A DNA stretch of 64,000 bases from an uncultured Aquabacterium sp. (GCF_947366995.1 NZ_CANBCC010000001.1:62001-126000), one strand, 5' to 3'; counted from the first letter of the stretch, positions 9,159 to 19,827 are shown. Made by a program: numbers and translations. Notes: generated by a model from the sequence alone, not told the origin.

Positions 9159-10391
9159 ATGACGTTCAAAGTTCGTGCCCTGACCGTGCTCGTGACCGCA
9201 TCCCTGGCTGCGGGTGCCGCGCTGGCCCAGAAGGGAGAGACGGTCAAGGTTGCCTGGATCGACCCGCTCTCCGGCCTGATGGCCAGCGTGGGCCAGAACC
9301 AGCTCAAGAGCTTTCAGTTCGTGGCAGAAAAGATCAGCGCCAGCAACCCCGCCGGCGTGAAGTTCGAGATCATCAGCATCGACAACAAGCTGAGCCCCGC
9401 TGAAACGCTCAACGCCCTGAAGTCGGCGGCCGACCAGGGGGTGCGCTACGTGGTTCAAGGCCTGGGCTCGGGCGCTGCCACGGCCCTGGTCGATGGCATC
9501 AACAAGCACAACGAACGCAATCCCGGCAAGGAGATCGTGTTCCTGAACTACGCGGCGGTCGACCCCGACCTGACCAACAGCAAGTGCAGCTTCTGGCACT
9601 TCCGTCTGGACGCCGACACCTCGATGAAGATGGAGGCCATGACCACCTTCATCAAGGAGCAGGCCGATGTCAAGAAGGTCTACCTGATCAACCAGAACTA
9701 CGCGCACGGGCAGCAGGTGTCGAAGTTCGCCAAGGCCACGCTGCAGCGTAAGCGCCCTGACATCCAGATCGTGGGCGACGACATGCACCCGCTGGCCCAG
9801 GTGCGCGACTTCACGCCTTATGTCGCCAAGATCAAGGCGTCGGGTGCCGACACCGTGATCACCGGCAACTGGGGCTCCGACCTGGCCCTGCTGGTGAAGG
9901 CCGCCAACGATGCCGGCCTGACCGCCAAGTTCTACACCTACTACGCGAACTTCGGGGGCACACCCACCGCGCTGGGCACGGCAGCCGATGGCCGCGTGTA
10001 CCAGGTGGGCTATGGCCACTACAACATGGGTGGTCTCTACGGCAACCTGATCGCCGACTTCAAGAAGCGTTTCAACGACGACTACTACTCGGGCGCCACC
10101 TACCACGCGCTGCACCTGCTGTCGCTCGGTATGGCGCAGGCCAAGTCCACTGACCCGGTGAAGGTGGCGGCCGCGATGGAAGGCATGAAGTTCAAGAGCT
10201 TCAACGGCGATGTCGAGATGCGCAAGTCCGACCACCAGCTGCAGCAGCCGCTGTACATCGCCCGCTGGCAGAAGCTCGATGCGAAGAACACCTACAACGT
10301 CGAGAGCACCGGCATGACCTTCTCGCCCGTGAAGTCGTTCGACGCGTTCGTGTCCAGCACACCGACGTCGTGCCAGATGAAGCGCCCCTGA
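9159..10391 (+). CDS. livK: Branched-chain amino acid ABC transporter substrate-binding protein
   Basis: This is a periplasmic type I binding protein of the Leu/Ile/Val family, 410 residues. A signal peptide (MTFKVRALTVLVTASLAAG, ending AALAQ) is followed by VKVAWIDPLSGLMASVGQNQ, the usual start of the first lobe, and by VVQGLGSGAATALVDGIN. Start ATG 9159 is chosen because GAGGAG precedes it and it begins the signal peptide; the frame also opens upstream at GTG 9117. It is the first gene of a complete liv-type cassette (binding protein, two permeases, two ATPases). Ligands in this family range from branched-chain amino acids to aromatics and amides, so the ligand is open. Confidence 0.92.
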   Translation: MTFKVRALTVLVTASLAAGAALAQKGETVKVAWIDPLSGLMASVGQNQLKSFQFVAEKISASNPAGVKFEIISIDNKLSPAETLNALKSAADQGVRYVVQGLGSGAATALVDGINKHNERNPGKEIVFLNYAAVDPDLTNSKCSFWHFRLDADTSMKMEAMTTFIKEQADVKKVYLINQNYAHGQQVSKFAKATLQRKRPDIQIVGDDMHPLAQVRDFTPYVAKIKASGADTVITGNWGSDLALLVKAANDAGLTAKFYTYYANFGGTPTALGTAADGRVYQVGYGHYNMGGLYGNLIADFKKRFNDDYYSGATYHALHLLSLGMAQAKSTDPVKVAAAMEGMKFKSFNGDVEMRKSDHQLQQPLYIARWQKLDAKNTYNVESTGMTFSPVKSFDAFVSSTPTSCQMKRP

Positions 10392-10399
10392 TGCGCTGA

Positions 10400-10431
10400 G
10401 GCTCGCCCGGCCGGGTCGGCCGGCGTGAGCC
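10400..10431 (+). other. Intercistronic hairpin between livK and livH
   Basis: A GC-rich imperfect hairpin has GGCTC/GAGCC outer arms (10400-10404 with 10427-10431) and GCC/GGC inner pairs. It lies in the 167-base gap after the binding-protein gene. No U-tract follows, so it is more likely to stabilise the upstream mRNA or attenuate than to terminate fully. Confidence 0.5.
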
Positions 10432-10558
10432 ACCCAAAGGCCGTCGCCCCCGGCGGCCTGCTTTCCCGATGTGCCAGTGCGGTCCGCCACAAGCGGGCCG
10501 CTCAGGCCGGTTGCGCCACGCCGTACCGGCCCGGGTCTTTCAACGCGCACGCGCCACC

Positions 10559-11584
10559 ATGGAAACCTTCTTCGTCTTCTTCCTGAACGGCATCAGCTAC
10601 GGGCTGCTGCTGTTCATGCTCAGCTCCGGGCTGACGCTGATCTTCAGCATGATGGGTGTGCTCAATTTCGCGCACGCCAGCTTTTACATGATCGGGGCCT
10701 ACCTGGCCTACACGCTCACCGGACTGGTGGGCTTCTTTCCGGCCTTGATCCTGGCGCCCCTTCTGGTGGGCGCCATGGGTGCGTTCTTCGAACGCTTCAG
10801 CCTGCGCAAGGTGCACCAGTACGGCCACGTGCCCGAACTGCTCATCACCTTCGGTCTGTCGTATGTGGTGCTCGAGGTGGTTCGCCTGATCTGGGGCCCG
10901 GCCAACGTCGACTACCGTGTGCCTGAAGCGCTCAGCGGGCCGCTCTTCACGCTGGCCAATGTGCAGGGCGAGGGCCTGCGCTGGCTGGCCGGTGCGGGCG
11001 ACCCGTCGGTGTGCGGCCCGGCCACGGGCAACAGCTGCACGCAGTTCCCGCTGTACCGGGGCTTCATGGCCCTCGTGGCGCTGTTCATGCTCGGCTCGCT
11101 GTGGTTGCTGCTGACGCGCACGCGGGTCGGTCTCATCATCCAGGCCGCGCTGACTCACCCGGACATGGCCCAGGCCCTGGGCCACAACGTGCCCCGCGTG
11201 ATGATGGGTGTGTTCGGTGGCGGCTGTGCACTGGCCGGTCTGGCGGGCGTGATCGGCGGCAACGCCTTCGTGACCGAGCCCAACATGGCCGCATCCGTGG
11301 GCGCCATCATCTTCGTGGTGGTGGTGGTCGGCGGCATGGGCTCGCTGGCCGGCGCCTTCCTGGCCTCGCTGCTGATCGGCCTCATCCAGACCTTTGCTGT
11401 CGTCATCGACGTGTCGGTGGCGTCGGTGATGCAGAAGATGGGCAACCCCGTCGACTTCGAGCACTGGGCCTATCCGCTGCTGAAGATCACGGTGGCGCAA
11501 ATGGCGCCGATCCTCCCGTACCTGCTCCTGGTGTTGATGCTGATCCTGCGGCCGAAGGGCCTGCTGGGCACCCGCGAGGAGTGA
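10559..11584 (+). CDS. livH: Branched-chain amino acid ABC transporter permease LivH
   Basis: This is an inner-membrane permease of 341 residues with about eight hydrophobic segments. The N-terminus FVFFLNGISYGLLLFMLSSGLTLIFSMMGVLNFAHASFYM is diagnostic of LivH. The conserved RVGLIIQAALTHPDMAQALGHN loop contacts the ATPase. A loop of about 45 residues after residue 120 (SGPLFTLANVQG to CTQFPLYRG) is longer than in E. coli LivH. The start at ATG 10559 opens the first membrane segment; the frame extends further upstream without support. livM starts 4 bases after the stop. Confidence 0.92.
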   Translation: METFFVFFLNGISYGLLLFMLSSGLTLIFSMMGVLNFAHASFYMIGAYLAYTLTGLVGFFPALILAPLLVGAMGAFFERFSLRKVHQYGHVPELLITFGLSYVVLEVVRLIWGPANVDYRVPEALSGPLFTLANVQGEGLRWLAGAGDPSVCGPATGNSCTQFPLYRGFMALVALFMLGSLWLLLTRTRVGLIIQAALTHPDMAQALGHNVPRVMMGVFGGGCALAGLAGVIGGNAFVTEPNMAASVGAIIFVVVVVGGMGSLAGAFLASLLIGLIQTFAVVIDVSVASVMQKMGNPVDFEHWAYPLLKITVAQMAPILPYLLLVLMLILRPKGLLGTREE

Positions 11585-11588
11585 TGCC

Positions 11589-12884
11589 ATGACGACCAAG
11601 ACAACCTACGATTTCAAACCGGTCAACCTGGGCCGGTGGGTGGTGTGGACGCTGTTCGCGCTCGTCCTTCTGGTGGCGCCCAAGGTGTTCACCAGCAGCC
11701 TGTCGATGACCATGCTCACGCAGATGGGCACCGCCATCATCATCTGCCTGTCCTACAACATGCTGCTGGGGCAAGGGGGGATGCTGAGCTTCGGCCATGC
11801 GGTCTACAGCGGGCTGGGTGCGTTTGCCTCCATCCACGTGCTCAACAAGGTGGGCGCCGGCGCATGGGATGTGCCGGTCAGCCTGATCCCGCTGGTGGGC
11901 GGCGCCACTGGCCTGCTGATTGCCGCGGTGCTGGGCGCCGTGACGACGAAGAAGTCGGGCACCATCTTCGCGATGATCACGCTGGGCGTGGGCGAACTGG
12001 TGTGGTCGATGTCGCTGATGCTGCCGGAGTTCTTCGGTGGCGAGGGCGGTGTGTCGGCCAACCGCGTGGTGGGCGAGCCGGTCATGGGCATCACCTTCGG
12101 CCCGCAGATTCAGGTGTACTACCTGATTGCCGTGTACTGCTTCATCTGCACGGCCTTGATGTTTGCCTTCACGCAGACGCCGCTGGGCCGCATGCTGAAC
12201 GCGGTGCGCGACAACCCGGAGCGCGTGCAGTTCATCGGGTATGACACGCAGCGCGTGCGCTACTTCGCCTTCATGATCGCGGGCTTCTTCGCCGGCATCG
12301 GCGGTGGGCTGTATGCGATCAACTTCGAGATCGTGACGGCCGAGGTGGTCGGGGCACATGCATCCGGCGCCTACCTGCTGTTCACTTTCCTGGGTGGGGC
12401 GCTGTTCTTCTTCGGCCCGATCATCGGTGGTGTGTTGATGGTGCTGGCGTCGGTGCTGATGTCGGAGCTGACCAAGGCCTGGCTGCTGTACCTCGGACTG
12501 ATCTTCCTGTTCATGGTGATGTATGCGCCCGGCGGCATCGCGAGCCTGATCCTGATGAACGTGCGGGTGGCGGCCCATGGCCTGCTTCGCAAGCTGTGGA
12601 CCTCGTACCTGGCGCTGGCCGGTACCGCGCTGGTCGCGATGACGGGCGTCGCGGTGATGGTCGAGATGATCTACCACCTGAAGCTCAATGAGGCCCTCGG
12701 CCCCGTGATGCGCTTTGCCGGTGCCGAAATCGACACGCATGGCACGGATGCCTGGGTGGGCGCTGCGATGCTGTTCATCACTGGCGCCGGCCTCTTCGAG
12801 TTGACCCGACGGCAGTTTGCGCGGCAGTGGGGACAGATTCAGGAAGAAATCGAACTGGCTCAGCGACGCGCTGAGGGCCATTGA
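11589..12884 (+). CDS. livM: Branched-chain amino acid ABC transporter permease LivM
   Basis: This is the second permease of the Liv-type importer, 431 residues. Family segments include LSYNMLLGQGGMLSFGHAVYSGLGA near residue 55 and the ATPase-contact loop TPLGRMLNAVRDNPERVQFIGYDTQRVRYFAF near residue 200. After the usual permease core (to about residue 335) there is an extra C-terminal part with two more hydrophobic segments and a charged tail, which makes it longer than E. coli LivM. It overlaps no gene; livG begins 10 bases downstream. Confidence 0.92.
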   Translation: MTTKTTYDFKPVNLGRWVVWTLFALVLLVAPKVFTSSLSMTMLTQMGTAIIICLSYNMLLGQGGMLSFGHAVYSGLGAFASIHVLNKVGAGAWDVPVSLIPLVGGATGLLIAAVLGAVTTKKSGTIFAMITLGVGELVWSMSLMLPEFFGGEGGVSANRVVGEPVMGITFGPQIQVYYLIAVYCFICTALMFAFTQTPLGRMLNAVRDNPERVQFIGYDTQRVRYFAFMIAGFFAGIGGGLYAINFEIVTAEVVGAHASGAYLLFTFLGGALFFFGPIIGGVLMVLASVLMSELTKAWLLYLGLIFLFMVMYAPGGIASLILMNVRVAAHGLLRKLWTSYLALAGTALVAMTGVAVMVEMIYHLKLNEALGPVMRFAGAEIDTHGTDAWVGAAMLFITGAGLFELTRRQFARQWGQIQEEIELAQRRAEGH

Positions 12885-12894
12885 GGATCACACG

Positions 12895-13704
12895 ATGAGC
12901 CAAGTTTCCACATCGACGGCGCCGCTGGCGCTGGAGCTCCGCGACGTCCGCAAGTCGTTCGGCAAGACCGAGATCATCCGGGGCGCCAACCTGGCCGTGG
13001 CGGCCGGGGAACGCGTGGCCCTGATCGGGCCGAACGGCGCAGGCAAGTCCACGCTGTTCAACCTGATCAGCGGCCGCATGGCCCCCACCAGTGGCGAGAT
13101 CCTGCTCAATGGCCAGGCCATTCAGGGCCACGCGCCGTACGAGATCAACCGCCGCGGGCTCGCTCGCAGCTTCCAGGTTTCCAACCTGTTTCCGCGCCTG
13201 AGCGTGTTCGAGAACATCCGCTGTGCGGTGCTCTGGTCCATGGGCGAGCGTTATGCCTTCTGGCGCTTTCTGTCCAACCTCACCGAGGTGAACAGCCGGG
13301 CCGAAGAGGTGCTGGACATGATCCGCCTGCGTCGCAAGCGCGACACCAGCGTGTCGTCGCTGACCTATGCAGAACAGCGTGCGCTCGAGGTGGGCGTGAC
13401 GATCGCCGGTGGCGGCAACGTCATCCTGCTCGACGAGCCGACCGCCGGCATGAGCAAGTCGGAAACCGCGAACTTCGTGCGCATGATCCGCGAGGTGACG
13501 GAGGGCAAGACCTTGCTGACCGTGGAGCACGACATGGGCGTGGTCTTCGGCCTGGCCGACCGCATTGCCGTGCTGGTGTACGGCGAGGTGATTGCCTGCG
13601 ACACGCCCAAGAAGGTGCGCGCCAACGAGCGCGTGAAGGAAGCCTACCTGGGCTCGGTGCTGGCCGAGAGCCAGGCCGCCGAAGCCCAAACCAGCGGAGC
13701 CTGA
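12895..13704 (+). CDS. livG: Branched-chain amino acid ABC transporter ATPase LivG
   Basis: This is a cytoplasmic ATPase of 269 residues. Walker A is GPNGAGKST (about residue 46). The LivG-type insertion NRRGLARSFQVSNLFPRLSVFENI follows. The signature motif is degenerate (SLTYAEQRALEVG in place of LSYGQQR). Walker B is VILLDEPTAGMSKSE, and the switch His is in TVEHDM. The start at ATG 12895 is chosen because the domain begins about 14 residues later; the open frame upstream overlaps livM. It pairs with LivF to drive LivHM. Confidence 0.92.
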   Translation: MSQVSTSTAPLALELRDVRKSFGKTEIIRGANLAVAAGERVALIGPNGAGKSTLFNLISGRMAPTSGEILLNGQAIQGHAPYEINRRGLARSFQVSNLFPRLSVFENIRCAVLWSMGERYAFWRFLSNLTEVNSRAEEVLDMIRLRRKRDTSVSSLTYAEQRALEVGVTIAGGGNVILLDEPTAGMSKSETANFVRMIREVTEGKTLLTVEHDMGVVFGLADRIAVLVYGEVIACDTPKKVRANERVKEAYLGSVLAESQAAEAQTSGA

Positions 13705-13707
13705 CGC

Positions 13708-14403
13708 ATGTTGCGCATCGAGAACCTGCATGCCTTCTACGGCAAGAGCCACATCCTGCATGGCGTGAACCTGGAGGTGCAGCCCGGCGAAATCGTGAGC
13801 CTGCTGGGCCGCAACGGCTCCGGGCGGTCGACCACCATCAAGACCATCATGGGCCTCGTGGACGGCCACGGCAAGGTGGAGTGGAATGGGCAGAATCTGC
13901 TGGGCCACAAGACCTACGACATCGCCCGGCACGGTCTGGGCTACGTGCCCGAAAGCCGCGACGTGTTCCCCAAGCTGACGGTGGAGCAGAACCTGCTGCT
14001 GGGCCAGCAGTCGGGCCGCAAGAAGAGCCGCTGGAGTCTGGACGACATGTACCAGATGTTCCCGCGCCTGAAGGAGCGCCAGCACACCGAGGCGGGCGTG
14101 ATGTCGGGCGGCGAGCAGCAGATGCTGACGCTGTGCCGTACGCTGATGGGTGACCCTGACCTGATCATGATCGACGAGCCGACGGAAGGTCTGGCGCCGA
14201 AGATCGTGGAACTGGTGGGCGAGTACCTGAAGGAGCTGCAGAAGCGCGGCCTGGCCGTGCTGCTGGTGGAGCAGAAGCTCACCATTGCACTCGACATCTC
14301 GCAGCGCTGCTACGTGATGGGGCACGGCGAGGTGGTCTTCCATGGCACGCCCGATGAGCTGCGCGCCGACCAGTACGTGCGCAAGGAGTGGCTGGAGGTC
14401 TGA
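13708..14403 (+). CDS. livF: Branched-chain amino acid ABC transporter ATPase LivF, Walker A Lys replaced by Arg
   Basis: This is the second ATPase of the importer, 231 residues, starting 3 bases after livG stops. The order of motifs is normal: VMSGGEQQMLTLCRTLMGDP signature, LIMIDEPTEGLAP Walker B, LLVEQK switch. Walker A reads GRNGSGRST, with Arg (codon CGG) where the phosphate-binding Lys is expected. I recall Arg at this place in other betaproteobacterial LivF proteins, so it may be a lineage feature rather than damage, but it suggests an asymmetric nucleotide site. A terminator directly follows and abuts the nirS regulatory region. Confidence 0.92.
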   Translation: MLRIENLHAFYGKSHILHGVNLEVQPGEIVSLLGRNGSGRSTTIKTIMGLVDGHGKVEWNGQNLLGHKTYDIARHGLGYVPESRDVFPKLTVEQNLLLGQQSGRKKSRWSLDDMYQMFPRLKERQHTEAGVMSGGEQQMLTLCRTLMGDPDLIMIDEPTEGLAPKIVELVGEYLKELQKRGLAVLLVEQKLTIALDISQRCYVMGHGEVVFHGTPDELRADQYVRKEWLEV

Positions 14404-14435
14404 GCCCCGCCGCCGCTTCTTCGTCCTGAAGCCCG

Positions 14436-14480
14436 ATCCAGATCAAGCTCTGAAGCGCCGGGGCAGATCTGGATTTTTTT
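14436..14480 (+). terminator. Intrinsic terminator of the liv operon
   Basis: The 9-bp stem ATCCAGATC/GATCTGGAT (14436-14444 with 14466-14474) has a 21-base loop and runs into TTTTTTT. The T-tract touches the dyad that controls nirS. Confidence 0.82.
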
Positions 14481-14496
14481 CTTGAACTGCTTCAAG
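14481..14496 (+). promoter_or_regulatory. Fnr/Dnr-type box upstream of nirS
   Basis: The dyad CTTGAACTGCTTCAAG matches TTGA-N6-TCAA, the half-site arrangement recognised by Fnr/Dnr/NnrR proteins. Its arms are identical to those of the box upstream of norC. It is centred 141 bases before the nirS ATG, which would give a leader of about 100 bases if activation is from -41.5. The likely ligand is the Crp/Fnr protein encoded at 23184-23882. Confidence 0.8.
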
Positions 14497-14539
14497 GACG
14501 CTCCTTCTCTCCAGTCCGAACATGGCTCCGCTTGTATGA

Positions 14540-16351
<1,812 letters not shown>

Positions 16352-16375
16352 CCTCCACACCGGAAGGACTTCATC

Positions 16376-16687
16376 ATGAAGAAGATGATCTGCATGCTGG
16401 CCGCGCTCATGCTGGCCGGCGGGGTGGCCCACGCGGGCGCCGATGACACCTTGAACAAGACCGGCTGCATGGCCTGCCATGCCAAGGACAAGAAACTGGT
16501 CGGGCCGTCGTTCAAGGACATTGCGGCCAAGTACAAGGGCGACAAGCAGGCGCCGGCCCGCCTGGCCGAGAAGGTGCGCAAGGGCGGGGCCGGGGCGTGG
16601 GGCCCTGTGCCCATGCCCCCGCACGCACCGGAGCGCCTGAATGACGCCGACCTCAAGGAAGTGGTCGCGTCCATCCTGGCGCAGTGA
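16376..16687 (+). CDS. nirM: Cytochrome c551/c8-type electron donor
   Basis: This is a small periplasmic monohaem cytochrome c of 103 residues, the usual electron donor to cytochrome cd1 nitrite reductase. It has a signal peptide (MKKMICMLAALMLAGGVAHA), haem motif CMACH at about residue 31-35 and the axial Met in the PVPMPPH segment (about residue 82). The family features KKLVGPSFKDIAAKYKG and LKEVVASILAQ at the C-terminus are present. A GGAAGGA ribosome-binding site precedes the ATG, 25 bases after nirS stops. Confidence 0.94.
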   Translation: MKKMICMLAALMLAGGVAHAGADDTLNKTGCMACHAKDKKLVGPSFKDIAAKYKGDKQAPARLAEKVRKGGAGAWGPVPMPPHAPERLNDADLKEVVASILAQ

Positions 16688-16712
16688 ACCTCACTCGCTC
16701 AGGAGGTGATCC

Positions 16713-17069
16713 ATGTGGGTAACCCTGATCAGAAGGATGGCGCTGGCCGGGATGGCGTCGCTGGTCGGGGGTGCGAGTATGGCATCGGATGGTGCGCCTG
16801 TGCCCACCACCGATCGCCAGGCGAAGCTGGTCCGCGTGGTTCGCCAGGACTGCGGGTCCTGCCATGGCATGCGGCTGACGGGCGGATTGGGGACGGCCCT
16901 CACACCCGACCAGCTGCGTGACTGGCCTGTGTCGTCGTTGGTGGCGGTGATCCTGCACGGTCGACCCGGCACGCCGATGCCGGGCTGGAAGGCGATGCTG
17001 TCGGAGGCCGATGCGCGCTGGATTGCGATGCAGTTGCAGGCGGGCTTCCCTGAGGAGACAAATCCATGA
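16713..17069 (+). CDS. nirC: Cytochrome c55X, NirC
   Basis: This is a small c-type cytochrome of 118 residues with a signal sequence and one haem site, CGSCH (about residue 47-51, in RQDCGSCHGMRLTGGLGTALTP). NirC can donate electrons to NirS and is thought to help mature haem d1. The axial Met is probably in GTPMPGWK. The ribosome-binding site is a strong AGGAGG. Its last four bases overlap the nirF start (ATGA), so translation is coupled. Confidence 0.92.
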   Translation: MWVTLIRRMALAGMASLVGGASMASDGAPVPTTDRQAKLVRVVRQDCGSCHGMRLTGGLGTALTPDQLRDWPVSSLVAVILHGRPGTPMPGWKAMLSEADARWIAMQLQAGFPEETNP

Positions 17070-18253
17070 AGCGGTGGATCAGATGGGGGCTGGTGCTGTG
17101 GCTGCCGATGTGGCTCATGGCCTGCGCCAGTGACGCACCGCCGTTGCGCGGAACGGGCGATCTGGGTGTGGTGATCGAGCGGGCCAGCGGATCGGTGTCC
17201 GTGGTGGACACGACACGGCATAGTGTGCTGGGCACCGTGCCAGGGCTGGGCGATCTGTCGCACGCCTCGGTGGTGTTTTCTCGCGATGGTGCGGTGGCCT
17301 TCGTGTTCGGGCGCGACGGCGCGCTGACGAGGGTGAACCTGTTGTCGCGCCGCATCGAGGGCCGTGTCATTCAGGCCGGCAACAGCATCGGTGGCGCCGT
17401 GTCGCAGGACGGCCAGTGGGTGGCGGCCCAGAACTACCAGCCTGGCGGCATCAAGGTGTTCCGCGCCGACACGCTGGCGCTGGTTGCCGATGTACCGGCC
17501 GAGTATGCGCCTGGCCGGTTCTCTCGCGTGGTGGGCCTGGCCGATCTGCCGGGTCAGCGCTTCATCTTTTCGCTTTTCGATGCCGACGAGATCTGGATTG
17601 CCGATCTGTCGCGCGACGCCGGGCACCCGGCGATCCAGCGTTTCCGTGATGTCGGGCGCCAGCCTTACGACGCGCTGGTGACGCCCGACGGTCGCCACTA
17701 CATCGCGGGCCTGTTCGGCGAAGACGGCCTGGCGCTGATCGACCTGTGGCAGACAGAGCCGCGTGTGCGGCACATCCTGCAAGGCTATGGGCGAGGCGAG
17801 CAGCCCTTGCCCGTCTACAAGATGCCGCACCTGCGCGGCTGGGCCGTGGCAGGCCGGCAGGTGTGGCTCCCCGCCATTGGCCGGCACGAGGTGCTGGTGG
17901 TGGACATGGACACGTGGCAGGAAGTCGGCCGCGTGCCGGTGGCCGGCCAACCCGTGTTCGTGATGGCCCGTCCGGATGGTCGACAGGTGTGGGTGAACTT
18001 TGCCGTGCCCGACTACGACCGGGTGCAGGTGATCGACACCCCGTCGCGCCAGGTGGTGCAGACACTTAGCCCTGGCGCGGCGGTGCTGCACATGGAATTT
18101 ACGCCGCGTGGTGAGTCGGTCTGGATCTCGTCACGCGATGCCAACCGGGTGTCGGTGATCGACACGCAATCCTTCTCGACCCGGTCGGTGCTCGATGTGC
18201 CGGCGCCCAGCGGCATCTTCTTCACCAGCCGCGCCCATCGCATGGGGATGTGA
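17066..18253 (+). CDS. nirF: NirF, haem d1 biosynthesis lipoprotein
   Basis: NirF is a d1-type beta-propeller protein of 395 residues needed for haem d1 formation in the periplasm; biochemical work on homologues assigns it a late step (dihydro-haem d1/d1 precursor handling). Here the N-terminus MKRWIRWGLVLWLPMWLMACAS has a lipobox (LMAC), so it should be anchored as a lipoprotein, as in some other species. Repeated blade motifs such as GSVSVVDTTRHSVLGTVPG and VSVIDTQSFSTRSVLDVP are seen. It lacks a CXXCH site. It overlaps nirC by 4 bases and nirDL starts 1 base after its stop. Confidence 0.93.
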   Translation: MKRWIRWGLVLWLPMWLMACASDAPPLRGTGDLGVVIERASGSVSVVDTTRHSVLGTVPGLGDLSHASVVFSRDGAVAFVFGRDGALTRVNLLSRRIEGRVIQAGNSIGGAVSQDGQWVAAQNYQPGGIKVFRADTLALVADVPAEYAPGRFSRVVGLADLPGQRFIFSLFDADEIWIADLSRDAGHPAIQRFRDVGRQPYDALVTPDGRHYIAGLFGEDGLALIDLWQTEPRVRHILQGYGRGEQPLPVYKMPHLRGWAVAGRQVWLPAIGRHEVLVVDMDTWQEVGRVPVAGQPVFVMARPDGRQVWVNFAVPDYDRVQVIDTPSRQVVQTLSPGAAVLHMEFTPRGESVWISSRDANRVSVIDTQSFSTRSVLDVPAPSGIFFTSRAHRMGM

Positions 18254-18254
18254 C

Positions 18255-19289
18255 ATGAACTTGAACGAGTTTCCGCTGCTCGAGCAGACCTTGCTCAACG
18301 ACTGGCAGCGCGGCTTTCCGCTGTGCGAGCAGCCCTTCGCCGAGATGGCCCGGATGGCCGGTGTGTCGGAAGTCGTCGTGCTGGAGACGCTGACCCGGCT
18401 GCAGGCCACTGGTGCCATCGGCCGCCTTGGCGGTGTCTGGGGCAACGGGGCAGGGGGCGCGGCCATGCTGTGCGCGATGGCAGTGCCTCCTGACGATGTG
18501 GCGCGCGTGGCCCGCGTGATCAACGGGGTGCCGGGGGTGAACCACAACTACGAGCGCGAGCACACCTTCAACCTGTGGTTCGTGATCACGGGGGGAGGGC
18601 GTGATGCCATTCACCGCGAGGTCGATGCCATCGAGCGGCAAGCGGGCTACCAGGCCTTGCGCCTGCCCATGGTGCGCTCGTACGCCATCGACCTGGGGTT
18701 CGACATGCGGGGCCCAGTCGCTGCCAGAACGGCGGAAAGCCTGGGCAGCAGCCGGGCGGCGCGCCGTGTGTTGCCAGAGGACAGGCCGCTGGCCGCCTTG
18801 CTGGAGGGCGGTATTCCACTGGTGAGCCGCCCCTTTGATGCCTGGGCTGCTGAACTGGATCAGCCGGTGAGCCAGGTTCTGACCACGCTGGGCCAGTGGC
18901 TGACGCGCGGCACGTTGCGCCGCCTGGGGGTGATCGTGCGGCATCACGACGTGGGCATCGCGGCCAATGCGATGACCGTGCTTGATGTGCCGGAGGATGC
19001 CGTGGATGCGGCGGGCGCGCGCCTGGCCCGCGAGCCGGGCGTCACGCTGTGCTACCAGCGGCAGCGCGCCGAGGGCTGGCCCTACAACCTGTATGTGATG
19101 GTGCATGGTGCACACCGACGCGATGTGCAGCAGCGGATCGATGAGGCGCTGTCTGCGGCAGGGGCGGATGCCTGGCCGCGCGAGACGCTGTTCAGCGGTC
19201 GTCGCTTCAAGCAGACCGGGGGGCGCTACTTCAGCGCACCGGCACAGGCGCAGCGCAGCGAGGAGGCCGCACATGCATGCACGCTCTGA
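18255..19289 (+). CDS. nirDL: Fused sirohaem decarboxylase NirDL
   Basis: This is an AsnC/Lrp-like protein of 344 residues made of two tandem copies of the Ahb/Nir fold. Residues 1-150 correspond to NirD (LLNDWQRGFPLCEQPFAEMARMAGVSEVVVLETLTRLQATGAIGRLGGV) and residues 175-335 to NirL (PLVSRPFDAWAAELDQPVSQVLTTLGQWLTRGTLRRLGVIVRHH). With NirG and NirH it decarboxylates sirohaem to 12,18-didecarboxysirohaem. Catalytic-type histidines occur in the NHNYEREHTFNLWFV segment. The start at ATG 18255 comes one base after the nirF stop. The 3' end overlaps nirG by 17 bases. The fusion is known in several denitrifiers; separate nirD and nirL occur in Pseudomonas. Confidence 0.92.
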   Translation: MNLNEFPLLEQTLLNDWQRGFPLCEQPFAEMARMAGVSEVVVLETLTRLQATGAIGRLGGVWGNGAGGAAMLCAMAVPPDDVARVARVINGVPGVNHNYEREHTFNLWFVITGGGRDAIHREVDAIERQAGYQALRLPMVRSYAIDLGFDMRGPVAARTAESLGSSRAARRVLPEDRPLAALLEGGIPLVSRPFDAWAAELDQPVSQVLTTLGQWLTRGTLRRLGVIVRHHDVGIAANAMTVLDVPEDAVDAAGARLAREPGVTLCYQRQRAEGWPYNLYVMVHGAHRRDVQQRIDEALSAAGADAWPRETLFSGRRFKQTGGRYFSAPAQAQRSEEAAHACTL

Positions 19290-19827
19290 CGTGGTGTCGT
19301 CCGCCAAGGCGGTGAGACAGGGGCTCCTGGATCAGGTCGATGCCCAGTTGATGGACCGGCTGCATGGCGGCTTTCCTTTGAGCGAGCGGCCATACGCCGA
19401 TGTGGCAGCCGACCTCGGCCTGTCGGAGGAGGACGTGCTGACCCGACTGCAGCGCCTGCTCGATGCGCGGATGCTGACGCGCTTTGGGCCGCTGTTCCAG
19501 ATCGAGCGCGCGGGCGGGCAGTTTCTGCTGGCGGCCATGGCCGTGCCCGAGCCGGATTTCGAGCGCGTGACCGAGGTCGTGAATGCCCAGCGTGAGGTGG
19601 CGCACAACTACCGGCGCACGCACCGGCTCAACATGTGGTTCGTGGTGGCGGCCAGTTCGCCTGACGAGGTCGAGGCGACCTGCGCACGCATTGAGTCGGC
19701 CACCGGCCTGCAGGTGCACCGCTTCCCGAAGGAGCGCGAGTATTTCATCGAGTTGCGGCTCAGCGCGCTCGCAGCGTGGGCCCGGCAGCACGCCTCAGCC
19801 CATCAGGGGGATCACCATGTTGGATGA
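19273..19827 (+). CDS. nirG: Sirohaem decarboxylase subunit NirG
   Basis: This Lrp/AsnC-like subunit of the sirohaem decarboxylase complex has 184 residues. The winged helix reads LMDRLHGGFPLSERPYADVAADLGLSEEDVLTRLQRLLDARMLTRFGPLF. The C-terminal half carries the AHNYRRTHRLNMWFVVA segment that matches the NirD half of NirDL. The start at ATG 19273 has AGGAGG at 19261-19266; the longer upstream frame lies inside nirDL. It overlaps nirH by 11 bases, so all these genes appear translationally coupled. Confidence 0.9.
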   Translation: MHARSDVVSSAKAVRQGLLDQVDAQLMDRLHGGFPLSERPYADVAADLGLSEEDVLTRLQRLLDARMLTRFGPLFQIERAGGQFLLAAMAVPEPDFERVTEVVNAQREVAHNYRRTHRLNMWFVVAASSPDEVEATCARIESATGLQVHRFPKEREYFIELRLSALAAWARQHASAHQGDHHVG

